DNA of 64,000 nucleotides from Streptomyces albogriseolus (GTDB lineage Bacteria > Actinomycetota > Actinomycetes > Streptomycetales > Streptomycetaceae). How positions within the stretch are numbered: the stretch's first letter is position 1; every line of letters starts with the position of its first letter. The stretch lies in contig BMVA01000014.1 of the NCBI GenBank assembly GCA_014650475.1, forward strand, positions 124,001 through 188,000, written 5' to 3'. The position numbers were made by a program, and so were the translations under genes. The notes beneath the pieces were generated by a model. That model was given only the letters and a program-made list of their open reading frames with translations. It had not been told where the DNA came from and ran no database searches. Positions 27,027 through 36,242 of this stretch are shown here, piece after piece.

Positions 27027-28574
27027 GTGACCACCTCTCCTTTGCTCCAGGATCCAAAACCGGGCGCGGCTCGCCGGCCAGGGCGCCCCGGCATCGCGCT
27101 CGCCGTCATCGCGGCCTGTCAACTCATGGTCGTACTCGACGCGACGATTGTGAACATCGCGCTCCCGCACATCCAGAATGCCCTGCAGTTCAGCACCACC
27201 GATCTCACCTGGGTGGTCAGCGCCTACACCCTGACCTTCGGCGGGCTGCTGCTCCTCGGCGGCCGGGCCGGCGACATACTCGGCCGACGCCGCGTCTTCA
27301 TGAGCGGCATCCTGCTCTTCACCGCGGCCTCCCTGCTCGGCGGGCTCGCCCAGGAGCCCTGGCAGCTCCTCGCGGCGCGCGTCCTGCAGGGCGTGGGCGG
27401 CGCGATCGCCTCGCCGACCTCGCTGGCACTCATCACCACCACGTTCCCGGAGGGCCCCGAACGCAACCGCGCCTTCGGCGTCTTCGCCGCGGTCTCGGCG
27501 GGCGGCGGCGCGATCGGACTGCTCGCGGGCGGCATGCTGACCGAGTGGCTCGACTGGCGGTGGGTGCTCTTCGTCAACGTGCCCATCGGCCTGCTGATCG
27601 CCGTCCTCACGCCGATGTACATCAACGAGTCCGAACGGCACACCGGACGCTTCGACATCGCGGGTGCGGCGACCTCGACGGCCGGTATGGCCACGCTCGT
27701 CTACGGCTTCATCCGCGCGGCCGAGGAGGGCTGGAGCGACAGCGTCACCATCGGTTCCTTCGTCGCCTCGGCGATCCTGCTCGCGGGCTTCGCGCTCATC
27801 GAGTCCCGCGCCAAGGAACCGATCACCCCGCTGCGGATGTTCGCCGACCGCAACCGCTCGGGCACGTACGTGATCATGCTCAGCCTCGCCGCGGCGATGT
27901 TCGGCATGTTCTTCTACATCGTTCTCTTCGTGCAGAACGTCCTCGGCTACACCCCGATCGAGGCCGGTCTCGCCTTCCTGCCCGTGACGGTCGTGATCGC
28001 CGCCGGGGCGGGAATCTCGCAGCGGTTCCTGCCCGTGTTCGGACCCAAGCCCTTCATGATCATCGGCTCGACGCTGGCCGCGCTCGGGCTGGCCTGGCAG
28101 ACGCTGATCGACTCCGACAGCTCCTACGTCAGCGGCATCCTCGGGCCGATGCTGGTCTTCGGCTTCGGCATGGGCCTGAACTTCGTGACACTGACGCTCA
28201 CCGCGGTCTCCGGGGTGGCCCAGCACGAGGCCGGCGCCGCCTCCGGTCTGCTCAACGCGACCCAGCAGGTGGGCGGATCGGTGGGCCTGGCGCTGCTGAC
28301 GACGGTGTTCGGCACGGCCAGCCGGGACGAGGCGGAGAAGCAGGTACCCGCCTTCCTCGCGGAGGGGACGGCGGAGCAGAAGGCGGCGTTCGCCCAGACC
28401 CAGCAGCTTCCGGCGCCCTGGGGGCACGAGGTGCTCGCGCAGGGCATCTCCTCGGCGTTCGTCCCGGCCGCCGCGATGGCGGTGCTGGCCCTGGCGGTCG
28501 CCTGGCTCGTCATCCGGGTCCGCAAGAGCGACCTGGAGGCACTGTCCGGTACGGCGGGACCCGGCATCGGCTGA
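27027..28574 (+). CDS. DHA2-type MFS drug efflux transporter (14 TM)
   Basis: The 515-residue protein has about 14 TM segments. Motif D1-like LDATIVNIALPHIQ in TM1, motif A GGRAGDILGRRRVF after TM2 and the drug-antiporter motif C region near AVSAGGGAIGLLAGGML identify the EmrB/QacA family of proton-driven exporters. GTG 27027 follows GGGGGA. It is regulated by the divergent TetR through two operators. The substrate is unknown. A long hairpin follows at 28588. Confidence 0.92.
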   Translation: MTTSPLLQDPKPGAARRPGRPGIALAVIAACQLMVVLDATIVNIALPHIQNALQFSTTDLTWVVSAYTLTFGGLLLLGGRAGDILGRRRVFMSGILLFTAASLLGGLAQEPWQLLAARVLQGVGGAIASPTSLALITTTFPEGPERNRAFGVFAAVSAGGGAIGLLAGGMLTEWLDWRWVLFVNVPIGLLIAVLTPMYINESERHTGRFDIAGAATSTAGMATLVYGFIRAAEEGWSDSVTIGSFVASAILLAGFALIESRAKEPITPLRMFADRNRSGTYVIMLSLAAAMFGMFFYIVLFVQNVLGYTPIEAGLAFLPVTVVIAAGAGISQRFLPVFGPKPFMIIGSTLAALGLAWQTLIDSDSSYVSGILGPMLVFGFGMGLNFVTLTLTAVSGVAQHEAGAASGLLNATQQVGGSVGLALLTTVFGTASRDEAEKQVPAFLAEGTAEQKAAFAQTQQLPAPWGHEVLAQGISSAFVPAAAMAVLALAVAWLVIRVRKSDLEALSGTAGPGIG

Positions 28575-28900
28575 GGGGAGCACCGCACGCGCCCGGCCCG
28601 GCGACGCACCGGCCGACTTCAGGGAGGTCGGCGGGGCGACGCCGGGCCGGCGCGCGTACGGCAGCAGCACGGCGCACCACACGAGCATCACCCCCACCCA
28701 CACGGTCATCCAGCACTCCTCCCCCGACGCACTCCCAGCACGCGCCCGCAGCACACCGACACGTGTCAGCCTCCGCGGAAACCACAAGGCCCACCGCACC
28801 TCACACCGCCCGCAGCCGGCACACCGAGAACGATCGGCCGGTCACACAGAGTTCCCACGATGCACGGAGAGTTTCGAAAAGCTGGATCGACGAGGACGCC
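28575..28900. other. convergent intergenic region with a terminator and a small candidate ORF
   Basis: These 326 bp contain the MFS terminator hairpin. On the minus strand an ATG at 28709 with a strong GGAGGAG site starts a frame with one membrane segment (TVWVGVMLVWCAVLLPYARR), but it has no nearby stop and runs into the antisense of the MFS gene. I do not annotate it as a gene. Confidence 0.5.
28588..28654 (+). terminator. nested hairpin terminator of the MFS gene
   Basis: An outer stem (28588-28603 with 28640-28654, 15 paired bases and one bulge) encloses an inner 8-bp hairpin (GCCGACTT with AGGTCGGC). It starts 14 bp after the MFS stop. Confidence 0.6.
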
Positions 28901-29815
28901 TCAGACCTCGACCGCCCGCGTCACCCACTCCGGCAACGGCTCCACCCGCTCCACCCACGCCTCGGGCGGCGCCCCCGCCGGCCCCGCCGCGACCACTCCG
29001 CCCACGATGGAGCAGGTGGTGTCGACGTCCCCGCCCACCTGCGCGGTCGTCCAGAAGGCGTTCTCGTAGTCGCCCAGCGAGCGGGCGGCGGACCAGAGCG
29101 CGAAGGGCACGGTGTCATGCGCGGTCGTACGCCGTCCGCAGCCCAGGACCGCCGCGACGGTGGCCGCGTCGCCGTAGTCGAGCATGTCGCGCGCCCGGCG
29201 CAGCCCCGCCCCGACCGCGCTGCGCGCGGGGATCAGCGCGATGACCCCGTCGAGGAGGTCCTCGGCGCCGGGCGGGCCGTCCGGCGCGGCGGCGAGGGCG
29301 GCAGCAGCGGCGACGGCCATGGCGCCGACCACGGCCTCGCGGTGCTGGTGCGTGGGGTAGGCGGAGATCTCCGCCTGGTGGGTGGCCTGCTCGGGGTCGT
29401 CGGCGTACCAGGCGCCCAGGGGCGGGATGCGCATCGCGGCGCCGTTGCCCCACGAGCCCTGCCCGTTGAAGAGGGCGGCGGCCAGTTCGCGCCAGTCGCC
29501 GCCCTCACGGACCAGGCGCAGCAGCCGGTTGACGGCGGGGCCGTACCCCCGGTCGAAGTCGTGACGGTGGGCGAAGGAGTGGGCCAGGGCGTCCTGGTCG
29601 ATGCGGTGGTGCGTGGCCAGGACGGTGACGACGGAGCACGCCATCTCGGTGTCGTCGGTCCACTGCCAGAGGCCTTCGGGCAGCTCACGGCGCTTGAGCA
29701 GCGGGTAGTTCACCGGCACGAAGAACTGCGAGCCGAGCGCATCCCCCACCGACAGTCCGCGCAGGCTCGCCAGCGCGCGCTCGAGCCGCGCCTCCGGGGA
29801 ACGATCAGTGGTCAT
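28901..29815 (-). CDS. ADP-ribosylglycohydrolase family protein
   Basis: The 304-residue protein of the DraG/ARH all-helical fold keeps the binuclear Mg-binding motifs: WQWTDDTEMA near residue 52 and GGDVDTTCSIVGGVVAA near residue 263, plus GLSVGDALGSQF at the N-terminus and GNGAAMRIPPLG. It probably removes ADP-ribose from proteins, nucleic acids or small molecules. ATG 29815 has GAGG close upstream. No ADP-ribosyltransferase gene is adjacent, so the substrate is unknown. Confidence 0.9.
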   Translation of the reverse strand: MTTDRSPEARLERALASLRGLSVGDALGSQFFVPVNYPLLKRRELPEGLWQWTDDTEMACSVVTVLATHHRIDQDALAHSFAHRHDFDRGYGPAVNRLLRLVREGGDWRELAAALFNGQGSWGNGAAMRIPPLGAWYADDPEQATHQAEISAYPTHQHREAVVGAMAVAAAAALAAAPDGPPGAEDLLDGVIALIPARSAVGAGLRRARDMLDYGDAATVAAVLGCGRRTTAHDTVPFALWSAARSLGDYENAFWTTAQVGGDVDTTCSIVGGVVAAGPAGAPPEAWVERVEPLPEWVTRAVEV

Positions 29816-29898
29816 CGCCTCGCAACTCTCCCATCCGGCACTCGCCGACTCCAGCACATTTCGTCCATCCCTTGACCGCCGTCTCCGGGCGGGTCCGC

Positions 29899-30558
29899 CT
29901 ATCCCGTGATCGGGTAGGGCTCCGGGTCCCGCCAGCGGTCGAAGGGCCGGTCAAGGGCGTACTTCCCGTCCTCGCCCAGGACGAGCATCCTCACCTCGGC
30001 GTTCCCCGGGTTGGACAGCGACTCGAACTCCGCCACGGTCCAGTGGAACCACCGCATGCAGAACAGCCGCATGGCCAGACCGTGGGTGACGATGAGGACG
30101 TTCGGCGGGTGGTCCGGGTCCTCGAAGCTGCGGAACAGGCTCTCCAGGAAGCCGCCGACGCGGTCGTAGACGTCGGCGCCGGACTCGCCCTGGGCGAATC
30201 GGTAGAAGAAGTGGCCGTAGGCGTCCCGGTAGGCCTTCTGCAGCCGGACGTCCTCGCGGTCCTGCCAGTTGCCCCAGTCCTGTTCGCGCAGCCGGGGTTC
30301 CTCGCGGACGCGTATCAGGTCCGGGTCGAGGTGGAAGGCGTTCAGGGTCTCGAGGGTCCGCCGGTACGGGGACACGTAGACGCTGACCCGCTCCTGACCG
30401 AAGAGGCCGCGGAGCCGCTCGCCCGTCGCCTCTGCCTGCTTCCTGCCCCGCTCGGTGAGACCGAGGGCGTGGTCGGGTACGCGCTCATAAACGGTGTCGT
30501 CAACATTGCCCGTTGATTCACCGTGCCGGACAAGGACGATGCGCCGCGGTCGTGCCAT
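29899..30558 (-). CDS. histidine phosphatase family protein (phosphoglycerate mutase-like)
   Basis: The 219-residue protein has the catalytic LVRHGES motif (phospho-histidine at about residue 11), a YVSPYRRTLET arginine motif, an acidic REQDWGNW segment and the second active-site histidine in IVTHGLAMRLF. The branch-2-like insert suggests a general phosphatase rather than glycolytic mutase. ATG 30558. It lies between the DUF4937 and ADP-ribosylglycohydrolase genes, all on the minus strand with gaps of 80-100 bp. Confidence 0.88.
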   Translation of the reverse strand: MARPRRIVLVRHGESTGNVDDTVYERVPDHALGLTERGRKQAEATGERLRGLFGQERVSVYVSPYRRTLETLNAFHLDPDLIRVREEPRLREQDWGNWQDREDVRLQKAYRDAYGHFFYRFAQGESGADVYDRVGGFLESLFRSFEDPDHPPNVLIVTHGLAMRLFCMRWFHWTVAEFESLSNPGNAEVRMLVLGEDGKYALDRPFDRWRDPEPYPITG

Positions 30559-30657
30559 GTCCAAAACCCTAGATCGGGTGAGGGCGCTTCGGGCACTCGT
30601 GCGGGTTCCGTACGGCATTTGTCACACATCTTCGCGCACCGGGCCACGGGAGCGTGC

Positions 30658-31263
30658 TCACACCGTCCAGGCGGGCTCCATGTCGACGATGTCGCCGGCG
30701 AGGGCCGCGACGTCCGCCTCGGTCTGCGCCCGCAGCGTCAGTCGCTCCACGCGCTCGGTCCGGTACTTGCCGTGTTCGGCGGCGGACCGCCACATGGACA
30801 GGATCAGGTACTCGTTGCCCGGCGCCTCGCCGAACAGCCCCCGCACCATGCCGGGCGAGCCGGCCATCGCCGGGTTCCACACCTTCTCCTGCATCAGCAC
30901 GAAGTGTTCGGCGCGCTCCTCGTGGACGCGGCACAGCGCGACCCTGATCAGGTCGGCGTCGGTGAAGCGCGGTTCGAACCCGGTCTTCACGTCGAAGCGG
31001 TGGTCGAACAGTCTGACCTGGGCGTTCTTGAAGGTGCCCGCCTGGGAGGCGGCGAGCCGGTCGTGGGACCGGGCCATGAAGGAGTCGTAGAAGGCGCGGC
31101 TCTCCCAGAAGGAGAAGATGTGCGCCACGTCCTGCCGTCCCCGGCTCCAGCCTCCGCCCTGCGCGCGAAACCCCGGCTCCCCCAGAAGCCCCGCCCACTT
31201 CCGCTGTCCCCGCTCGAACCCCCGACGGTCCACCACGGTGCAGCGAATCCACTTGACCAGCAC
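30658..31263 (-). CDS. DUF4937 (YdbC-like) domain protein
   Basis: This 201-residue protein is composed of two dimeric alpha-beta-barrel-type halves: VKWIRCTVVDRRGFERGQRKW with HIFSFWESRAFYDSFM, then IRVALCRVHEERAEHFVLMQ with YLILSMWRSAAEHGKY. This resembles antibiotic-biosynthesis-monooxygenase-like folds and the DUF4937 family. Function unknown. GTG 31263 is chosen because the conserved region begins there; its ribosome site is weak. It is divergent from the TerD-like gene. Confidence 0.78.
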   Translation of the reverse strand: MLVKWIRCTVVDRRGFERGQRKWAGLLGEPGFRAQGGGWSRGRQDVAHIFSFWESRAFYDSFMARSHDRLAASQAGTFKNAQVRLFDHRFDVKTGFEPRFTDADLIRVALCRVHEERAEHFVLMQEKVWNPAMAGSPGMVRGLFGEAPGNEYLILSMWRSAAEHGKYRTERVERLTLRAQTEADVAALAGDIVDMEPAWTV

Positions 31264-31420
31264 CGCGCCATCGTAAGGCCAGGGAGTACGGCCCCGGTCG
31301 CCCTCGCGTCGACTGCATACCGGCGCCCGGGAACGCGCGCGTGGCAGGATGGACAATCTGCCGTGGTTTCGCGGTAGTTGGGGTGCGCCGGTAGGACGGT
31401 CACGAGGAAGGGGACAACGG

Positions 31421-31954
31421 GTGAACGGCGTCAGCAAGGGGATCCGGAAGGTCGAGATCGCGCTGCGGTGGGATCCGAGTCCGTCGGGAGAGCCCTCCAC
31501 CGACCTCGATCTGGTCGCCGCGCCCTATCCGGCGGACGCCCCGCACGGGGACCCCGGCTACGTGGTGCACTTCGACAGCCGCTCCCCCGACGGCACCATC
31601 ACGCTCAACCGGGACAGCCAGGACGGCAAAGGGTTCGGGTACGACGAGGTCATGACGCTGGAGCTGGACCGCCTGGACCCGCGCTACGCGCGCGTGCTGG
31701 TCGGGGTCGTCATCCAGCAGCAGCAGGCGCTGCGGACGTTCTCCGGGGTGCGCAACCCGGGGCTGCGTATCCGCGAGGGCTACGACGTGCTGGCGGAGGA
31801 CGACTTCGGCGGGGTGCTGGGGGCGAGGGCGGCCACGGTCGCGGAGTTCGTCCGGGAGGGCTCGGGCCCCTGGGAGTTCCGGGCGGGCGTGCAGGGCTTC
31901 GACGGCGACCCGGTGGACTTCACCCGTGAGATGGGAGCGGCCCGCCGGGCCTGA
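31421..31954 (+). CDS. TerD-family calcium-binding stress protein
   Basis: The 177-residue protein matches TerD domains: IALRWDPSPSGEPSTDLDL near the N-terminus, VHFDSRSPDGTITLNRDSQDG in the centre (acidic Ca2+-site residues), MTLELDRLDP and VAEFVREGSGPWEFRAGVQGF at the C-terminus. TerD proteins bind Ca2+ and are linked to tellurite and other stress responses. GTG 31421 has the site GAGGAAGGGG. It stands alone rather than in a ter cluster. Confidence 0.9.
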   Translation: MNGVSKGIRKVEIALRWDPSPSGEPSTDLDLVAAPYPADAPHGDPGYVVHFDSRSPDGTITLNRDSQDGKGFGYDEVMTLELDRLDPRYARVLVGVVIQQQQALRTFSGVRNPGLRIREGYDVLAEDDFGGVLGARAATVAEFVREGSGPWEFRAGVQGFDGDPVDFTREMGAARRA

Positions 31955-31998
31955 CGCTGCGAGTCAGTCCACGGGCAAAAGAAAAGCGAAGACGCCCG

Positions 31999-32034
31999 AG
32001 GGCGGTGGCACCGGTTGCCCGGTACCACCGCCCT
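31999..32034. terminator. bidirectional terminator between the TerD-like gene and nrdJ
   Basis: A 15-bp stem with one mismatch (31999-32014 with 32019-32034) and a 4-nt loop lies between two convergent genes and can serve both. Confidence 0.75.
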
Positions 32035-32073
32035 CACCGTCTCACCGCCGGGCAGCGCCCGGGCGGGTCGGCG

Positions 32074-34968
32074 TCAGCTGCAGCCGCTGGTCGAGCCGCA
32101 GCCCTCGCAGATGTAGCAGGAGCCGGCGCGCTGCATCTTCGTGCCGCAGGAGAAGCACAGCGGGGCGTCGGCCTGGATGCCCAGCTGCATCTCCACCAGC
32201 TCGGCGCTGGTGTGGGCCTGCTGCGGGGCGGGCTTGGCCGCCTCGGTCTCGGCCTTCGGCGCGGCGACCGCCTTCAGCTCCTGGGCGCGCGGGGCCGACT
32301 GGGCCAGGCCCTCGACGTCGACCTCGTCGTCGGCCGGCTCGTACGAGCCGGTCTCCAGGTGACGCTGGCGCTCCTCGGCGGAGTGGATGCCGAGCGCGGA
32401 GCGCGTCTCGAACGGCAGGAAGTCCAGCGCCAGGCGGCGGAAGATGTAGTCGACGATCGACTGCGCCATCCGCACGTCCGGGTCGTCCGTCATGCCGGCC
32501 GGCTCGAAGCGCATGTTGGTGAACTTCGAGACGTACGTCTCCAGCGGCACGCCGTACTGGAGGCCCACCGAGACGGCGATGGAGAAGGCGTCCATCATGC
32601 CGGCGAGCGTCGAGCCCTGCTTGGACATCTTCAGGAAGACCTCGCCGAGACCGTCGTCCGGGTAGGAGTTGGCGGTCATGTAGCCCTCGGCGCCGCCCAC
32701 CGTGAAGGAGGTGGTGATGCCGGGACGGCCCTTCGGGAGGCGCTTGCGGACCGGGCGGTACTCGACGACCTTCTCGACCGCGGCGCGGATCGTCTCCTCG
32801 GCCTTCTCCGTGACCTCGGCCTTCTCCTTCTCCTTGGTCTTGGCGGAGAGGGGCTGGCCGACCTTGCAGTTGTCGCGGTAGATGGCGAGCGCCTTGACGC
32901 CCAGCTTCCAGGCCTCGAAGTAGATCTCCTCGACCTCCTCGACGGTCGCCGTCTCCGGCATGTTGACCGTCTTGGAGATGGCGCCGGAGATCCAGGGCTG
33001 GATCGCGGCCATCATGCGGACGTGGCCCATCGGGGAGATGGCGCGCTCACCCATGGCGCAGTCGAACACCTCGTAGTGCTCGGGCTTGAGGCCGGGGGCG
33101 TCGATCACATTGCCGTGCTCGGCGATGTGGGCGACGATCGCCTCGATCTGCTCCTCCTGGTAGCCCAGGCGGCGCAGGGCCTGCGGGACGGTGCCGTTGA
33201 CGATCTGCATCGAGCCGCCGCCGACCAGCTTCTTGAACTTCACCAGGGCGAGGTCGGGCTCGACACCGGTGGTGTCGCAGGACATCGCCAGGCCGATGGT
33301 GCCGGTCGGGGCGAGCACGGAGGCCTGGGCGTTGCGGAAGCCGTTCTTCTCGCCGAGGCGCAGGACGTCCTGCCAGGCCTCGGTGGCGGCGGCCCACACC
33401 GGGGTGTCCAGGTCGTCCATGCGCACGGCGGTGCCGTTGGCGTCGGAGTGCTGCTTCATGACGCGCTTGTGGGCGTCGGCGTTGCGGGCGTAGCCGTCGT
33501 ACGGGCCGACGATCGCGGCGAGTTCGGCGGAGCGGCGGTAGGCGGTGCCGGTCATCAGAGAGGTGATGGACCCGGCGAGGGAGCGGCCGCCGTCGGAGTC
33601 GTAGGCGTGACCCGTGGCCATCAGCAGGGCGCCCAGGTTGGCGTAGCCGATGCCGAGCTGGCGGAAGGCGCGGGTGTTCTCACCGATCTTCTGGGTCGGG
33701 AAGTCCGCGAAGCAGATCGAGATGTCCATCGCGGTGATGACCAGCTCGACGACCTTCTGGAAGCGCTCGGTCTCGAACGACTGGTTGCCCTTGCCGTCGT
33801 CCTTGAGGAACTTCATCAGGTTCAGCGAGGCCAGGTTGCAGGACGTGTTGTCCAGGTGCATGTACTCGCTGCACGGGTTCGACGCGGTGATCCGGCCGGA
33901 CTCGGGGCAGGTGTGCCAGTGGTTGATGACGCCGTCGTACTGGATGCCCGGGTCGGCGCAGGCCCACGCGGCCTCGGCGATCTTGCGGAAGAGCGCCTTG
34001 GCGTCGACCTCCTCGATGACCTCGCCGGTCATACGGGCACGCAGGCCGAACTTGCCGCCCTTCTCGACGGCCTCCATGAACTCGTCGTTGACGCGCACGG
34101 AGTTGTTGGCGTTCTGGTACTGGACGGACGCGATGTCGTCGCCGCCCAGGTCCATGTCGAAGCCCGCGTCGCGCAGGACGCGGATCTTCTCCTCCTCCTT
34201 CACCTTGGTCTCGATGAAGTCCTCGATGTCGGGGTGGTCGACGTCGAGCACGACCATCTTCGCCGCGCGGCGGGTGGCGCCACCGGACTTGATGGTGCCG
34301 GCGGAGGCGTCGGCGCCGCGCATGAAGGAGACCGGGCCGGAGGCGTTGCCGCCGGAGGAGAGCAGCTCCCTGGAGGAGCGGATGCGGGAGAGGTTCAGGC
34401 CGGCGCCGGAGCCGCCCTTGAAGATCATGCCCTCTTCCTTGTACCAGTCGAGGATCGACTCCATGGAGTCGTCGACGGACAGGATGAAGCAGGCGCTGAC
34501 CTGCTGCGGCTGGGGCGTGCCCACGTTGAACCACACGGGGCTGTTGAAGCTGAAGATCTGGTGCAGGAGGGCGTAGGCCAGCTCGTGCTCGAAGATCTCG
34601 GCGTCGGCGGGCGAGGCGAAGTACTTGTTGTCCTCGCCGGCCTTCCGGTACGTCTTCACGATGCGGTCGATCAGCTGCCTGAGGCTGGTCTCGCGCTGCG
34701 GGGTGCCGACGGCGCCCCGGAAGTACTTGCTGGTGACGATGTTGACCGCGTTCACCGACCAGAAGTCGGGGAACTCCACGCCGCGCTGCTCGAAGTTGAC
34801 CGAGCCGTCGCGCCAGTTGGTCATGACGACGTCACGGCGCTCCCAGGCCACCTCGTCGTACGGGTGGACCCCCGGGGTGGTGTGAATGCGCTCGACGCGC
34901 AGTCCCTTGCCGGGCTTGCTCGCCTTGGCTCGGGAACTACGTGCCGGACCGCTCGCCGTCTCTGTCAT
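32074..34968 (-). CDS. nrdJ: vitamin B12-dependent class II ribonucleotide reductase
   Basis: The 964-residue enzyme reduces ribonucleotides to deoxyribonucleotides using adenosylcobalamin. Visible signatures are FNSPVWFNVG and QQVSACFILSVDD (first redox cysteine), the active-site NPCSEYMHLDNTSCNLASLNLMKF (Asn-Cys-Glu radical residues), SVLAPTGTIGLAMSCDTTGVEPD, and a C-terminal cysteine-rich tail (CFSCG, CYICEGCG) for redox relay or zinc. Length fits Streptomyces NrdJ. ATG 34968 follows GGGAGG. It is 165 bp downstream of nrdR, presumably one operon under NrdR. Confidence 0.96.
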   Translation of the reverse strand: MTETASGPARSSRAKASKPGKGLRVERIHTTPGVHPYDEVAWERRDVVMTNWRDGSVNFEQRGVEFPDFWSVNAVNIVTSKYFRGAVGTPQRETSLRQLIDRIVKTYRKAGEDNKYFASPADAEIFEHELAYALLHQIFSFNSPVWFNVGTPQPQQVSACFILSVDDSMESILDWYKEEGMIFKGGSGAGLNLSRIRSSRELLSSGGNASGPVSFMRGADASAGTIKSGGATRRAAKMVVLDVDHPDIEDFIETKVKEEEKIRVLRDAGFDMDLGGDDIASVQYQNANNSVRVNDEFMEAVEKGGKFGLRARMTGEVIEEVDAKALFRKIAEAAWACADPGIQYDGVINHWHTCPESGRITASNPCSEYMHLDNTSCNLASLNLMKFLKDDGKGNQSFETERFQKVVELVITAMDISICFADFPTQKIGENTRAFRQLGIGYANLGALLMATGHAYDSDGGRSLAGSITSLMTGTAYRRSAELAAIVGPYDGYARNADAHKRVMKQHSDANGTAVRMDDLDTPVWAAATEAWQDVLRLGEKNGFRNAQASVLAPTGTIGLAMSCDTTGVEPDLALVKFKKLVGGGSMQIVNGTVPQALRRLGYQEEQIEAIVAHIAEHGNVIDAPGLKPEHYEVFDCAMGERAISPMGHVRMMAAIQPWISGAISKTVNMPETATVEEVEEIYFEAWKLGVKALAIYRDNCKVGQPLSAKTKEKEKAEVTEKAEETIRAAVEKVVEYRPVRKRLPKGRPGITTSFTVGGAEGYMTANSYPDDGLGEVFLKMSKQGSTLAGMMDAFSIAVSVGLQYGVPLETYVSKFTNMRFEPAGMTDDPDVRMAQSIVDYIFRRLALDFLPFETRSALGIHSAEERQRHLETGSYEPADDEVDVEGLAQSAPRAQELKAVAAPKAETEAAKPAPQQAHTSAELVEMQLGIQADAPLCFSCGTKMQRAGSCYICEGCGSTSGCS

Positions 34969-35133
34969 GCCGCCTCCCTGATACGGGCGAAAACGCCCTG
35001 AAGTGCCCCGATGTTCCCGTGGCACGGTGTTCTGTCTGATGCTGCGGGCGCCCACTCGCCTGCCCGCAGCAGGTCTTCTTCGCCGCCGGCCGAACCGGTC
35101 CCCGGACCCTCGCTTCCGGGGCCGGACCGCCGC

Positions 35134-35691
35134 TCAGCCGGCGGCGGGAGCGGGCGCGGGGACCTGCACGGTCCCCTCCTGTCCGCTGTCGTCTTCCTGG
35201 CTCCCCGGGGCGGCCCCGTCGCCGCCCCCGTCGCCCTCGGCGGGCCGCTCCGCCCGCCTGAGTTCCGCGATCGCGGCCTCGAAGTCCTCCAGCGAGTCGA
35301 ACGCCCGGTACACGGACGCGAACCGCAGGTAGGCCACGAGGTCGAGTTCCTGCAACGGGCCGAGTATGGCCAGCCCCACGTCGTGGGTGGTCAGCTCGGC
35401 GCTCCCGGTGGCCCGCACCGCTTCCTCGACCCGCTGGCCGAGCTGGGCGAGGGCGTCCTCGGTGACGGGCCGTCCCTGGCACGCCTTGCGCACACCGTTG
35501 ATGATCTTGGTGCGGCTGAACGGCTCGGTGACTCCCGACCGCTTGACCACCATGAGCGAACACGTCTCCACGGTCGTGAAGCGACGGGAGCAGTCCGGGC
35601 ACTGGCGGCGCCTGCGGATCGACGTGCCGTCGTCGGTCGTACGGCTGTCGACGACACGGCTGTCGGGGTGCCTGCAGAAGGGGCAGTGCAT
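35134..35691 (-). CDS. nrdR: transcriptional repressor NrdR
   Basis: The 185-residue protein has the N-terminal zinc ribbon ([27 protein letters not shown]) and an ATP-cone domain ([20 protein letters not shown] onward to about residue 140) that senses ATP/dATP; the C-terminal 40 residues are acidic low complexity, longer than the usual 150-residue NrdR. It represses ribonucleotide reductase genes. ATG 35691 was chosen over the ATG three codons upstream. Two NrdR boxes lie upstream, indicating autoregulation of nrdRJ. Confidence 0.96.
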   Translation of the reverse strand: MHCPFCRHPDSRVVDSRTTDDGTSIRRRRQCPDCSRRFTTVETCSLMVVKRSGVTEPFSRTKIINGVRKACQGRPVTEDALAQLGQRVEEAVRATGSAELTTHDVGLAILGPLQELDLVAYLRFASVYRAFDSLEDFEAAIAELRRAERPAEGDGGGDGAAPGSQEDDSGQEGTVQVPAPAPAAG

Positions 35692-35798
35692 GGATCCCAA
35701 CCCTCCTCACAGCAGACTCAATGGCCTCGCCAGGCCTCAGGGGCCTCACGAAGCAGCACCAGCATAGGCGATCGCGGAGCCCTCGGAGACCGGGGGGA

Positions 35799-35814
35799 CC
35801 ACAACTTCTGGGCT
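35799..35814 (-). promoter_or_regulatory. NrdR box (proximal)
   Basis: On the minus strand AGCCCAGAAGTTGTGG fits the NrdR box consensus ACACWATATATWGTGT at about 9 of 16 positions, including the conserved GTG end. Its centre is 31 bp from the second box, the spacing seen in known NrdR-regulated promoters. Confidence 0.7.
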
Positions 35815-35829
35815 GCTGTCGCAATCCAA

Positions 35830-35845
35830 CCACTAGATGTGGGGA
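35830..35845 (-). promoter_or_regulatory. NrdR box (distal)
   Basis: On the minus strand TCCCCACATCTAGTGG matches the NrdR consensus at about 10 of 16 positions. It is paired with the box at 35799-35814 at exactly 31 bp spacing, about three helical turns. Confidence 0.75.
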
Positions 35846-36201
35846 TTGACTCATACATCGAGAGTGCTACGCGTGTCGCGCGCCGGAACGGGAAGACGGG
35901 CCTGGAAGTCTGCGCGTGAGCCGCCCGGAGACCTGCGCGTCGCGGGCTCGGACGCCGTCCCCGTCGAGGAGAAGACGTGCCGGAGGCGAGGAGGGGGCGT
36001 GCCGCTCCGACGAAGGACGGGGCCGCTTCACGCGCACGGGGGCCCACGATGGCAGACTGAGTCCGCACGCCGCGAGGCCGCCGCTCCGGCGGAGACCTCG
36101 GCGGTGAAGAGTACAACAAATGGCCCGTTTGTCCGGCAGGAAGTGCGGCGACCAATACACCTCGACGAAAGAACGCGTGCCGCAATTCGCGATTTTTCAC
36201 T

Positions 36202-36242
36202 CGAACGTGTGTTTGGCGCAACCTTTCGAAAGCATCTACCGT
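36202..36242 (+). promoter_or_regulatory. lexA promoter with SOS (LexA) box
   Basis: CGAACGTGTGTTTG (36202-36215) matches the actinobacterial SOS box CGAACNNNNGTTCG with one mismatch. It overlaps the -35 hexamer TTGGCG (36213-36218), which is followed after 18 bp by TACCGT (36237-36242). LexA binding would repress its own gene. Confidence 0.75.

Noticed and set aside
26952-28799. 615-codon minus-strand frame antisense to the MFS gene
   Set aside because: It lies opposite a clear 14-TM transporter and shows the His/Asp/Gln-rich composition typical of antisense frames in high-GC DNA.
32005-35001. 998-codon plus-strand frame across nrdJ
   Set aside because: It is the antisense of nrdJ, with low-complexity Val/Leu/Gly/His composition and no ribosome site.
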